This document shows positions 18,901 through 30,900 of a DNA stretch of 64,000 nucleotides, one piece after another. The notes beneath the pieces were generated by a model. That model was not told the origin of the DNA, searched no databases, and saw only the letters and a list, made by a program, of their open reading frames with translations. Each line of letters begins with the position of its first letter. Position 1 is the stretch's first letter. Location: positions 62,001-126,000 of the forward strand of contig NZ_SJPV01000015.1 of assembly GCF_007860135.1 (NCBI RefSeq), written 5' to 3'. The position numbers were made by a program, and so were the translations under genes. Source of the stretch: Novipirellula artificiosorum. Lineage in GTDB: Bacteria; Planctomycetota; Planctomycetia; Pirellulales; Pirellulaceae.

Positions 18901-21900
18901 ACGGCGTCCGGTGCCGGCGCGCCTTTGAAGGAAGGCGTCGCGCTGGCCGGTTCGGTCTCGGTCAATGTCGTCCACGACACGGTTGAAGCGTACCTTGCAG
19001 AAACGACAACCTCACTGGCCGCGGACTCCTCGGTCATCGCCGTCAACGAATGCCAGATTTGGGCGATCGGCGGAGCGGCGGCGTGGGGCGGCAAAGCCGG
19101 CGTCGGTGTTGGCGTCGCCGTCAATGTGATGGGGTCGGATTCCAAGCCGAACGTCACGCAGGCTTACATCCATGGATCCACCGTCATGGTCACAGACGGG
19201 GCGCTGGAGGTGTCGGCGGCGAATGAGAACCCGGCGACCGATTCGCGGATCATTGCCATCACCGGATCACTCGGAGTGGGCACCGGGCCGTCCAGCTTCG
19301 CCGGCGCGGGCACGCTCTCCGTGAATGCCATCGCCAACGATACCAAAGCGTTTGTCGCCGGCAGCACGTTGACCACACAGAGCGAGGCGACGACGGGCGA
19401 CGGCGGATGGATCGAGCTAAACGCGACGGACCATTCCAAGATTCTGGCCGACGCCGGGGCATTCTCCATCGCGTTGACCAAGGGCAAGGGATTGTCTCTG
19501 GGCGCTGCCATTGCGGACAATGAAATAGCCAACGAAACAGAAGTCTACATCGAAGACTCGAACGTCACGGCAGACGGTTACGTCGAGTTGGCCGCCGATT
19601 CCACGGCGACAATCGAGGCCTTGACGCTCGCGGGAGTACTCACTGCAAGTGCATCCGGCGACGATAGTGGTGTCGCCGGGGCCGTGGGCGGTGCGGGGTC
19701 CAGCAATCATGTTGCGAACGTCATCGAGGCTTGCATCACCGGCAACAGCCTGATCACAGCCTCCGCCGGTGATGTCACTCTCACCGCCACGGACAATTCC
19801 ACAATCAAGGCCGACGCCGGTGGGTTTGCGTTCGCCTTTGGTGCGGGCAAGTCGACCAGTGGTGCTTTGTCGATCGGCGCTTCGTTTGCGCACAACGAGA
19901 TCGAGAATCAAGTTCGCGCGTACATCAGTGGCCTGACGGTACCGCAAGATGCCAATGTCGCCGTCGTTTCCGCCGCAGGAGATGTGGCGTTGCTCGCCAA
20001 CTCCGAGGCAATCATCGAAGCCGTGACGGTTGGCGTGGCAATCGCGGCGGGCGGTTCGGCCAGCGGCTTGGGGTTGGCCGGTTCAGGTGCGGGTGCCCTC
20101 GCCCACAACGAGATCGCCAACACAGTCGAAGCGTTCACGGCGACGGCGGGCACCTTCGCGACCAACGGTGGCGATTTGAAGTTGACCGCACAGGACGATT
20201 CCAACATCACCGCTCGAGGCTATGGAGGGGCAATTGCCGTCGGTGCGAGTCTGAAATCGGTGGGTGCCGCGGCCGCGGTCGGACTCTCGATCGCCCGAAA
20301 CGAAATCGCCAACACCGTCCGCGCCGCCATCGATCAAACCGACCTGCCGGACACGAGCAAGACGGTCGTGCTGCCCTTTGGCGGACTGCAAGTGTTCGCC
20401 AGGTCGAATTCGAGCATCGTCGCGAAATCGCTCGCTGCGTCACTTTCAGTCGGAGCCGGGAAGAACGCGGGACTCGCCTGGAGCGGTGGTGGAGCTGTGT
20501 CCACAAATTCCATCACCACGGACACCAACGCATACCTCAAAGAGGTCGAACTCGAGAGCGCTGACGATGCGGTTCTCGATGCATCGAACACTTCGGAGAT
20601 CCATGCCGACGTGGTCGCCTTGGCCGCCGCCCTAGGGGCGAGCGCAGGGACTTTGGGAGGAGCTGCCGCGATCGGAGCCTCCGTGGCGCGAAACTACATC
20701 GGCTACGATCTGGGCGGCAATCGCCCAGCCCAGGGACAACCCCAGGCCCAGGTGCGAGCCTATGTCGAAAACAGTGACATCACGGTGACTTCGGGCGGCT
20801 TCACTCAAGTGGCTATAGCCGCCCCAACGATACGCAGCACGGTGGCATCAGGCTCAGCAGCCGTCGCCGGCAGCTTGCAGGGAGGAGCCATTGGCAGCAG
20901 TGGATCGGGAGCAGATGCCAGGAATAGGATTGCCATGCAGGTCAGAGCGACCATCGATGCAGCTGCGGATATTGATGCTGATTGGATAGCGGTCATAACG
21001 AACGATGTCTCGACGATCTCGGCGGATGTGGGTGCGGTGGCATTGGCGGCATCGTTCGCCTTGAGGGGAAGCCTGGCTCAGAGCATCGGTGTCAGCCTTG
21101 CGACGAACGAGATCCGAAACGAAGTCGAAGCCTACATTCGGGGCGGTTCTAACGTGGTCGCCAGAAGCGGGCCCGTCGATTTGTACGCGGTCGAAGACGC
21201 ATCCATCCACGCCACATCAACCGCTGCTGCAGTCTCGCTGGCCATTGCCCAGGGGGCGTTGGCGATTAGCGGAGCCGGTGCGAATGCAACCAACCTGATC
21301 GGAAACAGAGTCCATGCGTTCGTGGATGGCAGTTCCGTGACCACCGCCGTTCAGGACGTCATCGTTATCGCGCACAGTACGTCGTCGATTACCGCGGAAG
21401 TTGATGCGGTGAGCGCTTCCGCGGCCCTGGGAGGGATCGCCGTCGCGGGTTCGGTCGGCGTCACGATCGCCGAGAACTTGATTGCGGAAGAGAACGAGGT
21501 TCTGGCCTATCTGCGTGGCTCGACGGTGACGTCCGCGGGTGACGTCGTTGTCAAGGCCGAATCAACCGAGTCAGTCAGCTCGAAGTCGCTTGCCGCCTCG
21601 ATCGCTGTTGCCACGGCAGGCCCATCAGCATCCGGTGCCGGAACATCGACGAAGAATGTGCTTGAAACGAAAGTGCACGCGTATCTCCAAGACACTGCCG
21701 TGGTGGCATCGGGCGATATCGAAATCACTGCGAAGTCATCGAGCGCGATCATCGAAGCCAGCGCCATCGGCACGGCGATCGGCTTCAGCCTTGCCGGGCC
21801 CAGCTTTGCCGTGGCCGTTTCGACGGTGGAAAACCGAATCGCAGGCGATGTCCTGGCATACGCTTCTGAGTCCGAGACGGAATCGGAGCGTCAGGTCAAG

Positions 21901-24900
21901 GCGAACGGCAACATCACGATCGCGGCTGCTGCAGTTCAAGCAGACGTCGTTGACGTCAGTGCGGTGACCGCATCCATTTCGAAAGGGAGTTACAGCGTCA
22001 GTGGCGGTGGAATTGACATCAACAACACAGTCGAGAACAGTGTGAACGCTCACATCACCGGGGACCTGGATCTAGTCGCCGCCGGGCAGGTCAGCGTGAG
22101 CGCCGTTGAGAACGCATCTCTCGCAGGCGATGCCACCACCGTATCGATCGCCGCGAGCCTCGGGGCCGCCTTGGGCGTGGCACTCGTTCACAACGAGATC
22201 GCGAGCACGATCCTGGCATCCGTCAATCAGGCCAGTGTCACTTCGGCGAACACGTTGATTTCTTCCGAGTCCCAGGCCAATGTCGAGAAGACGATCTCTG
22301 CGGGAATTTCCGCCTCGGCATTGGCGGCCCAAGGAAACAAAGCCAAGGCCGTGATCAAGACCAACGTGGGAGCAAGCACCACCCATGCGACGTTGACCTC
22401 GACTGGCGATATCAGCATTGTGGCGATCGCAAACAATACGGCGAACGCAGACGCGACGGGTGGGGCTTTTGGGGCTGTTGCGGGAGGCGCGATGCTCGCT
22501 GATGTGAGCTTGGGAGAGGTGGACGAAGAAACCGGCATCATCCTCGCCAAGCATATCGTCGAAGCCGTTGCGGGAGATGACACCAAAATTCAAGCCCGCG
22601 CGCTGAGGATTACCGCCAACACCACAGACGACCTGTTGGCCGAAAGCATCGCTGCCGCCGGAGGCGTCGTTGCCGGAGCCGGCGCCGCATCCAAGGTCAC
22701 CAGTGTCAGCGAGACTCGCGCGGACATCGGGGTAAATGTGATGATCGCGGTCGATGCCTTCGAAATGAACGCCAGACATGACCAGGACTTCGACGCTTCG
22801 GCCGACAGCCTTGCCCTCGCCCTGGCGACCGGTAGCGGCGCCGAAGTGGCAAACATGATCGCCAACAGCGTGATTGTCGATGTCGCTGCGGGTGCCAGCG
22901 TCACCGCCGGCAGCATCCAGATCAGTGCGTACAACCAGCTGGACAAGGATCGTTTCCGATTCAGCAACAACCTCCGGTCCGGTTCTGTCGCCGCTGCAGG
23001 CGCCACCTTGCTGGCCAGCAACACACGGATCGGCAATCAGGCGGTTGTGAATGTGGGCACCGCCGCTTCGCTCCAGGTGGACGGCGACAACGCTGCGCCG
23101 GGCGTCTTCCGAATCGAAGCGGTCAATGACATCTCTGCCTTGGACAGTGTCCGGATCGAGACGGTCTCGGGATACGGCGCTGCCGTGGGCGTTTCTGAGG
23201 TGATCGCCAATACCCTGGCTGTCATCAACGTGAACGATGCGACCTTGGAAAGCACGGCGGGTGATGTCTATCTGACTGCCAAGACAGACGCAAACATCCA
23301 CTCCACCGCGAACCTGCTGGTGGCCACCGCCGTGACCGGAGTTTCCGGCGCCGAGAGTACAGCGGACGCGAACCTTCTCAACGCCGTGAATGTCGACGGA
23401 GCAACCATCAAGGGGCGTGACATCCATCTGCTCGCAGGTCGAAATAGCGAAGGGCAGATCAACCTGATCGATACGCGGGCCAACACGGAACTGACGACGA
23501 TCTCGATGCTGCCCAACATCGCGATCCCCAAGCCGACCGCCAATGTACGCGAAGACAACCACGTCAAGATCCTGGGTGAATCGACCATTCAGGCCATCGA
23601 AGACGTCTACCTGGTAACGGACGGAGGATTTGGCGGCGCAGATCGAAGAAACGCCGACGGGGTTGCCCTGTCCCTTTCGCTGATTCCCTACGGATTTCCC
23701 ATTCCAAGTCACGGAGAAGATGTCAACACAAACACGGTCATGATTGACGATCTCGCTTCCGTCGAAGCCGGCGTCAACCATCATGCCGAGATGCTCATCA
23801 AGTCGGTCGTGTTGGAAGGCTTCGATGTGACTCGGTTGGAAAAGGACCTCTCGGACAGATTGTTGTCGCCCGCTGAAAAGGTTGATGAGGGGTTGGAGGA
23901 TACCGATTCCGAGTATGAATATATCGCCCTCCAAACGGGCCAAATCGCCTTCAATGTTTTCGACGGAACCGTCGTTCAGGTTGTTGAAGACGAAGAAGGG
24001 GAACCGGTGGCCGGCAACGGAGAGGTCGGAGGCTTGTATCGGTACACAGCTGAGATCGAGGGCGCTGTCCAGGTCGTGCTGCACGCCGAGGACTACGAAG
24101 ACCCTGATCGTTGGGAGAAGATTCAACCGGACTATGATCTCAATGATCCACCCGAGAACCCGGTCGATCTCAACACCGACCAGATTGTCAGGACCGAGGA
24201 CGACATGCTGTTTCAGTTCGTCGGAGCCGATGGGACAACGGTCGATTTTGGCAACGAGACGTTCGAGGACCCCACGCAGTGGATCCAGTTGGTGCCCGCC
24301 ATCTACCGTAGCGATATGGCACGTGCTTACGTGAACGTGTTGAAGAACAAATTCTATGTCGTCAAACCCACGAAGTTGGATCCCCCGACCATGTCTCTAC
24401 AAGACATGGGGGGACTTTTGGTTGCCCAACGAGCGAGAATCCTGGATTGGATCACAAACCACTCCAGCAATGCTGAGGCCGTCGCCCGATATCAGATTCA
24501 GCTGGAGCTGGTGGATCGAACGCTGATGGAGTTGGGATTGATGGAAATCATCGTGGATCCCGATACGGGCGAAGCGATCCAAATTGTCAACGAAGGCCTG
24601 GACGTGCTGTTCGTTGACCTGCCCGACATCTATGCGGCGCCCGGTTCGATCTTCATCGAAGCGGACACGGCGTATCAGGACGCCATCGACTCTCTGGTGC
24701 AAGACCAACTCGTCGCTCAAGCAGGAGCCGGAATCCGCGTCTCCAACCAGTCTCCGTTTTCAATGACGGTCGGGGATGCGGTCATCGGCGATACGCGAAG
24801 GGCAATGGTCGTGGACGGAGAATACGTGGTACTCAGCCCGGGGAACGTCTACTTCAACGGCGAGGGCCTCACGCAGACCGAAGACCCGCCCGACAAGACG

Positions 24901-27900
24901 ATCGTCGTCACCCAAGAGCCTGCCAGCCGCGAATGCTCGGACTACGGTCTCGACCCGTGCATCCTCGAGTCGGTCAGCCATGATGTCTACGTGCTGGGCG
25001 AGGTCGTCAACGAATCGGGTGACGTGGTCATCACCAACCTTGATGGCAGTATCAACGTCGCCAAGGAGATCCGCGGCGAGAACGTGCGAATCAATGCGGG
25101 GCTGGACTTCAACCTGAACACGGACGATTGGTTCCACAACTCGGACCCGCGTCAGTCGGCGGACTTCGATTACTTCCGTCAGCAGGTCTACAATCCGCAG
25201 GGTGCACTGACGACGAACGCCTATTCGGAAAGGCTCTTTTCCCTGGGAGGCGGCGAGTTGGTTGCCACACTGAGCGACCCGACACTGGACGACCCCACAC
25301 TGAGCGCTAGGGACGGGTTCGGCTACGCTGTCGCCGGGTCGGGCAATACGATGTTCGTGGGCGTGCCCGATGATGATAACGGCGAAGAGAAAGCCGGAGT
25401 GGTCTACATCTTCGACGTCACGACAGGCACGCTTCTGGACAAACTTGTCAGTCCCGAGCCGCAATCGGGGGCCAACTTCGGCACCTCTGTGGCTGTGTCG
25501 GGGAGCACGCTGGTCGTGGGAGAGCCTAGGCGGGCAATCGACGGCCGATATCCTGGCGCGGCGTACGTCTATGACCTGACCAGCCTGGATGCCGCTCCTC
25601 TCACACTCGAAGGCCCCGACAGTCCCGACTTCCCCGAATTCGGGCAGCAGGTGGCCATCGCAGAGAACACGATCGTGGTGGCAGCAACGATCGTCGAGGC
25701 GGTCTACATCTTCGATGCTACGACGGGCGACCTACTGCAGACACTCCTCAACCCCGAACAACAAACGGGAACATTCTTCGGCGAATCCATCGCTGTGTCG
25801 GAAGATAAGGTGGTCGTCGGAGCACCGGGGCGTCACAATAATACGAACTCGGGAGCGGCGTATGTCTTCGACCTCAGTAACCCCCAGGCCGCTCCTCGGA
25901 TCCTTGAGAATCCTGACTTCGACGATCCAAGATCTTTCGGAATCTCCGTCGCCGTGTCGGGAGACAGGGTCCTGGTGGGGGCATCTGAAAATGACGATCG
26001 CGCTGGGACGGCCTACGTCTTTGACGTCACGACGGGCCTGCTTCAACAGAGACTCAAGAGTCCCGAACCGCAAAAAGACGCCCTTTTCGGCCACTCTGTC
26101 GCGATGTCGGACGACACCGTGGTTGTTGGGGCTTTGTTGCGTGATGTTAACGGTGCGGTCGACATTGGCACTGCCTTCGTTTACGACCTCGCTGATCCGA
26201 GAACCGGCCCACTCGTCCTCGACAATCCAACACCGACAACGGATGACAGTTACGCCTGGACGGTTGCGACCTGGGACAACCTGATCGCCGTGGGATCGTT
26301 TAATCAGAACATCGGAGGCGAAGTCCACGTCTTTGGCAATCGCAGTGAGCCGCCGAGCTCCGCCATCCGGGCCGAGGGACGCGTCGCAGTGACTGCCAAG
26401 TATCTGAACATCAACGGTCTGATTCAAAGCGGTGTCCAGACCGTCACGTTGCACGTGGCCCCGGGCTTTTCTTCCGCGTCGACGACTTCGCTGGTGGACA
26501 GGGATGGCAATCCGCTCCAAGGGATCTACTTCGGTGGTGACGGAGTGCCGGTGGACGGATATGTCAAGGTCGAAGGTGAAGACAAGAGGATCATCGTGGA
26601 CGATATCGTCCCGGCCGGCGGCGAGATCTTCCTGGCCGGGCAGATTCTCAGCACCGGTGGTGGCCAGCTTGACGTGGCGCACGGTTACGCCAACGTCGAC
26701 ATCGACAACCAAAGCGATTACGAGTTGGTCGTCAACCGCATCGACACAACGAAAAAACGTCCGGGCAAAGTGACGATCGTCGATACGGCGAGACTCCAGA
26801 AAGTGGAATACGTGATCGACGAAGCGGACGGGCAGCGGGTGATCTGGGAGACGGTTTACCAGGGAGCACCCGGCGAGGGAAACGGCGCGATTTCCGGAAT
26901 CGTCTACGACGACGGAACCTCTCAGGACCACAGTGTCGACGCCCCGTTGGTCTATCAGCCGCGCGGCGGGCTGCAGTACGTTTGGACCGAGGGACAGGAG
27001 AAGAGCACGATCACCAAGAGGACCTACGAGGATCGGTCGTTCAACCTATTGGGGTTCGATTGGGACGGCCTTGTTTCGGACCGAAATCTGAAGAGTATTG
27101 AGACCTTCAACCGAGACGAGTACCCGCTGCTCGAATCGGAGGTGCTGGCGGCGCCGCCGGACTACGACCTGACACTTCTTTCCGAGGACTTCAACGACGG
27201 CGACGTTGAAGTTTGGGCGTCGTCGTCAAACCCCTATTCCGATCGTTGGACGGTCGTTGACCAGGTCGCCAACCAATCCTCGGACTGGCATGTCACCAGC
27301 GGACGGCTCACCCAAAGCAGCAACATTTATTCCTGGTTGGACCCCGCGAGGCTAGGAACCTATCTGTACTACGACGCCTCAGAGGCCTTGCGGTGGAAAG
27401 ACTACGAACTGAACGTCGATGTGCACGGCACAGACGACGACGGGGTCGGCGTGCTGTTCCATTACACGGATCGGGACAACTACTACAAACTCGATATGGA
27501 CGCGCAGCGGGGATTCACGAGACTATTCAAGGTCAAAAACGGAGTTCAAGTAACGATCGAGCCGGACAGTTCGAGCGATTGGGTGTCTTATATGGTGAAC
27601 GTCAAGTTCCACCTCACGCTACAAGTCCGTGGAAATGAAACCGTGGTGCTGATCGATGGCGAAGAGGTGCGCCGATACAGCGATTCTGATTTGCCGCTGA
27701 CGTCAGGCACCGTCGCATTGTATTGCTGGGGGCAGGAGGGAGTCACGTTCGACAACCTGAACGTTCACGATCTCTCACCGCCACTGATCGAACAACTGAC
27801 GCCCGGTCAGGTTGTCAAGGTTGGTGAGGGCGGGTTATACCGCTACCAGGGTCCGGTAGCGACGGATGTTGATCTAGGTGCCGAAGATTTTCGTGATTCC

Positions 27901-30900
27901 AGCCGATGGACGGCCGACGTCGAACCGCCCGCCTACGCGGATGGCACGGCATATACAATCCAGTACGTGCTACAGAAGGACACGGATGTTGAATTGATCC
28001 CCAACGTGACCGTCATCGAGGTCGTTGTCGATTTCAACGAAGGTGGTGTGGTCGGGCACAAGTATCTGTACGTGGGCGATCCGGACGAGGTCGTCCTGTC
28101 CGAACAGGACTACTCCGACACGGATAACTGGGAAGATGTTACAGGCAACACGGCCTATCCGAACGCGACGTACACGAGCGACTTTGTGAACTCAACGCAC
28201 TCGCAAGTAACCACTGTGAGTGGCGGCGGCTGGTTGAGATACAAAACGGTTCGGACGATCACGACCGACATCGTTGGGGAGAAAGACTACTACACGCACA
28301 CACTCGCGGCGGATCTTCCTGTCGCGATTTCCTTCCTTCACGGCTCGACCACACCTTCGATTAACATCGTCTCCGCCCAGGACCTCAGTTTTCGTCGAAC
28401 GGTTAGCAGCCCCAGTGGCGGGACGGTTTCGTTCACTTCGGTGCATGGAGACATGGTATTCGCGGACGCGGCTGCCGTTTTGGGGACGATGCCAACCATC
28501 CGTGCCGAAGAAGGCTCGTTGCGAGCCAACATCGAAGGCGCTGGCCCGACGCCGGGGACATTGAGCGCCGAGGGCTTGGGGCGTTCGTCCGTTATCCAAT
28601 CTTTGAATCTCACGGCGAAAGACGATATTGACATCCGTGCTGTCTACGATCCCTTGGGAAATCAAAGCCGCACCTTTATCGTCGGCCAAGTCATCTCGAC
28701 CGACGGCAATGTCATTCTCCACGCGCCGGACGGCATCTACGCCTTCGACGGATCTTCACTCGTCAGTGGCAATCGGATCGAACTCGACGCAGGAGACGGT
28801 GGCGTCGGAAACGCCGATCGGCCCTTGCTAGTCGACAGCGACCTTCTGGGCTCGGGCGGTGTGGCAGCCAACGCCGATCAAGACATCTTCCTGCGCGAAC
28901 TCACCGGTGACCTGCGACTCGTCCAACCGCAAAGCTGGCAGGATGTCAGAGCCTCCGTCTATTCTGCCTATGGAAATGTGGAGCTTCGAGTGGATTCGGG
29001 ATCGATCATCGACGCCTTCTACGAGGAGTTCGAACCACGGACGCAAGAGGAGATTGACGCGTCCAACAAGACGATGCAACTGACCGGAGACCTCGCCAGG
29101 GAAGCGGCAGAGACGGCCATCCGTTCCGAAGAAATACGCCAGACTCAACTTTACCACGACTACTGGCGCCACTACCGGAAGGCTACGGCGAGCGGCGTGG
29201 CACGAGAAACTGCAATTGCAGTCATCAATGAGGCGAACGACGAAGTCCATACCGGCCTGCCTCACCAGCTGCAGACTGGCGATGAATTGTTCTTCCGCTT
29301 TGGTCTCGATTTGACAAACCAGGACTACACGGATGCGACAAGGTGGCAAGCGAAGCCAGATTTCGATCTGGCCACGCTCTCGCCCGGGCAGCTCGTCGAC
29401 CTTGAAATCGGCCAGATCATCAGAGCCACTCGCGGCGTTTTGTATCGCTTTTCCGACGTGGATGCGGAAGACGTCGAACTGGGCGCCGAGAACTTTGATA
29501 ACTTCCTTCGCTGGGTCGAAATCACGCCGGATTACGATCTGCAGGCCGACTGGGAACTGCAGACCGTGACCGGTCCGGTTGACCTCGAACCGGGGCAGCA
29601 GGTCAAAACGCTTGATGGCAAATTCTACCGCTATCAGGGTGCTGCGACGGAGGACGTCGACCTGAATTCCATCGACTTCACCAATGCCCAAGATTGGCTC
29701 GAGATCACGGCCGCTTCCGGGGCCCCTGCGCGAGTCAACAACGGTTCGCTTGTCGCCACGGCCGACGGCGGAGTGTATGAATATCGGGGAGGAGACTTGC
29801 CGGACACCAACTTGCACGAAGAACTTGCCTACTATGCCGTGGTCAAGACGGACACGACATTGCAGCTGGCCAGCTCACGCTATGGCGCCGTCCTTGCCGG
29901 CCAGGAAGAAGGTGGCGAGCTAGTGGATCTATTGCTTGGATCGGGCAGTGATTTCGGCCAAATCGGACTGATCGAATACAGCTACGAGTTCCTCGCATTG
30001 AATGATCCGGAGTTGGCAGACGTGCCGGAAGAATTCCAAACCGCGCACGAGACCTACGGAAACGGCCAGTACGACCCCGGATTCGTGTTTCAACTGAGTT
30101 CAGAAGAGAGGCTGCGGCGGCTGGAAGCTCGAACGTTTGATTCGAATTCGCTGAGTTCGCCCGTTGCCGATTCGTTATTCGGCTTCCTGTTTCCGACGAG
30201 TTCCTCGATCGGGGATACGTCAACTGCAACAGAGCAGACGAACATCCTCGGGCTCACCGTTACTTTGGTCACTCCCGCTGGAGCGATTGGGCGCGTGGAA
30301 CAGCCGATGGAGATCAGCTTGACCAACGGATTCGAACAACTGGGCGAGCAAGAACGACGGGCGCTCGCGGCAGCGGCGAAGGAGGACGTGATGGCCGTCC
30401 ACTACGCCGTCTACCAATACCTGGGAGAAGCCCAAACCGTCGACCTCGGCGAGGCAAACTTCGAAGATCCTTCGCTGTGGGCGCAGCAGCAGCCTCATCA
30501 TGTCACAACGGGGGACACGCAAGTTGAATCAGTGGACACCGGTGATGTGGTACAGGTGACGATTCCCCAAAATGATGCCGGAGAACCGCAATTCGGCATC
30601 TACCGCTACCTTGGCCAGGCTGCCCGGCCCTTAGATCTGTCCCTGCAAAACTACAGGGATGCGAGTGAGTGGCAAGCATTGGCTGAGTTCGACACGAGCG
30701 AGGGTGAACTCGAGCTTGGCACGGGTGCGCGCGTCGGGCGACTTGAGAGCCTGACGATCGATATCTGGAATGACGTCGACGTTCACTCCGAGAATGGCTT
30801 GGTGATTCAGGCCTGGGATCACGTCGCAGTTGGGTCGCCGGATGATCTGCCGATCGACTCGATCACCGCCAACGGTGCGGTCCGGGTGCGATCACTCGGA

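Noticed and set aside
22072..24126. 684-codon open frame antisense to the giant gene
   Set aside because: It is the complement of a GC-rich coding region with strong third-position bias; the translation has no domain, signal or sensible start context.
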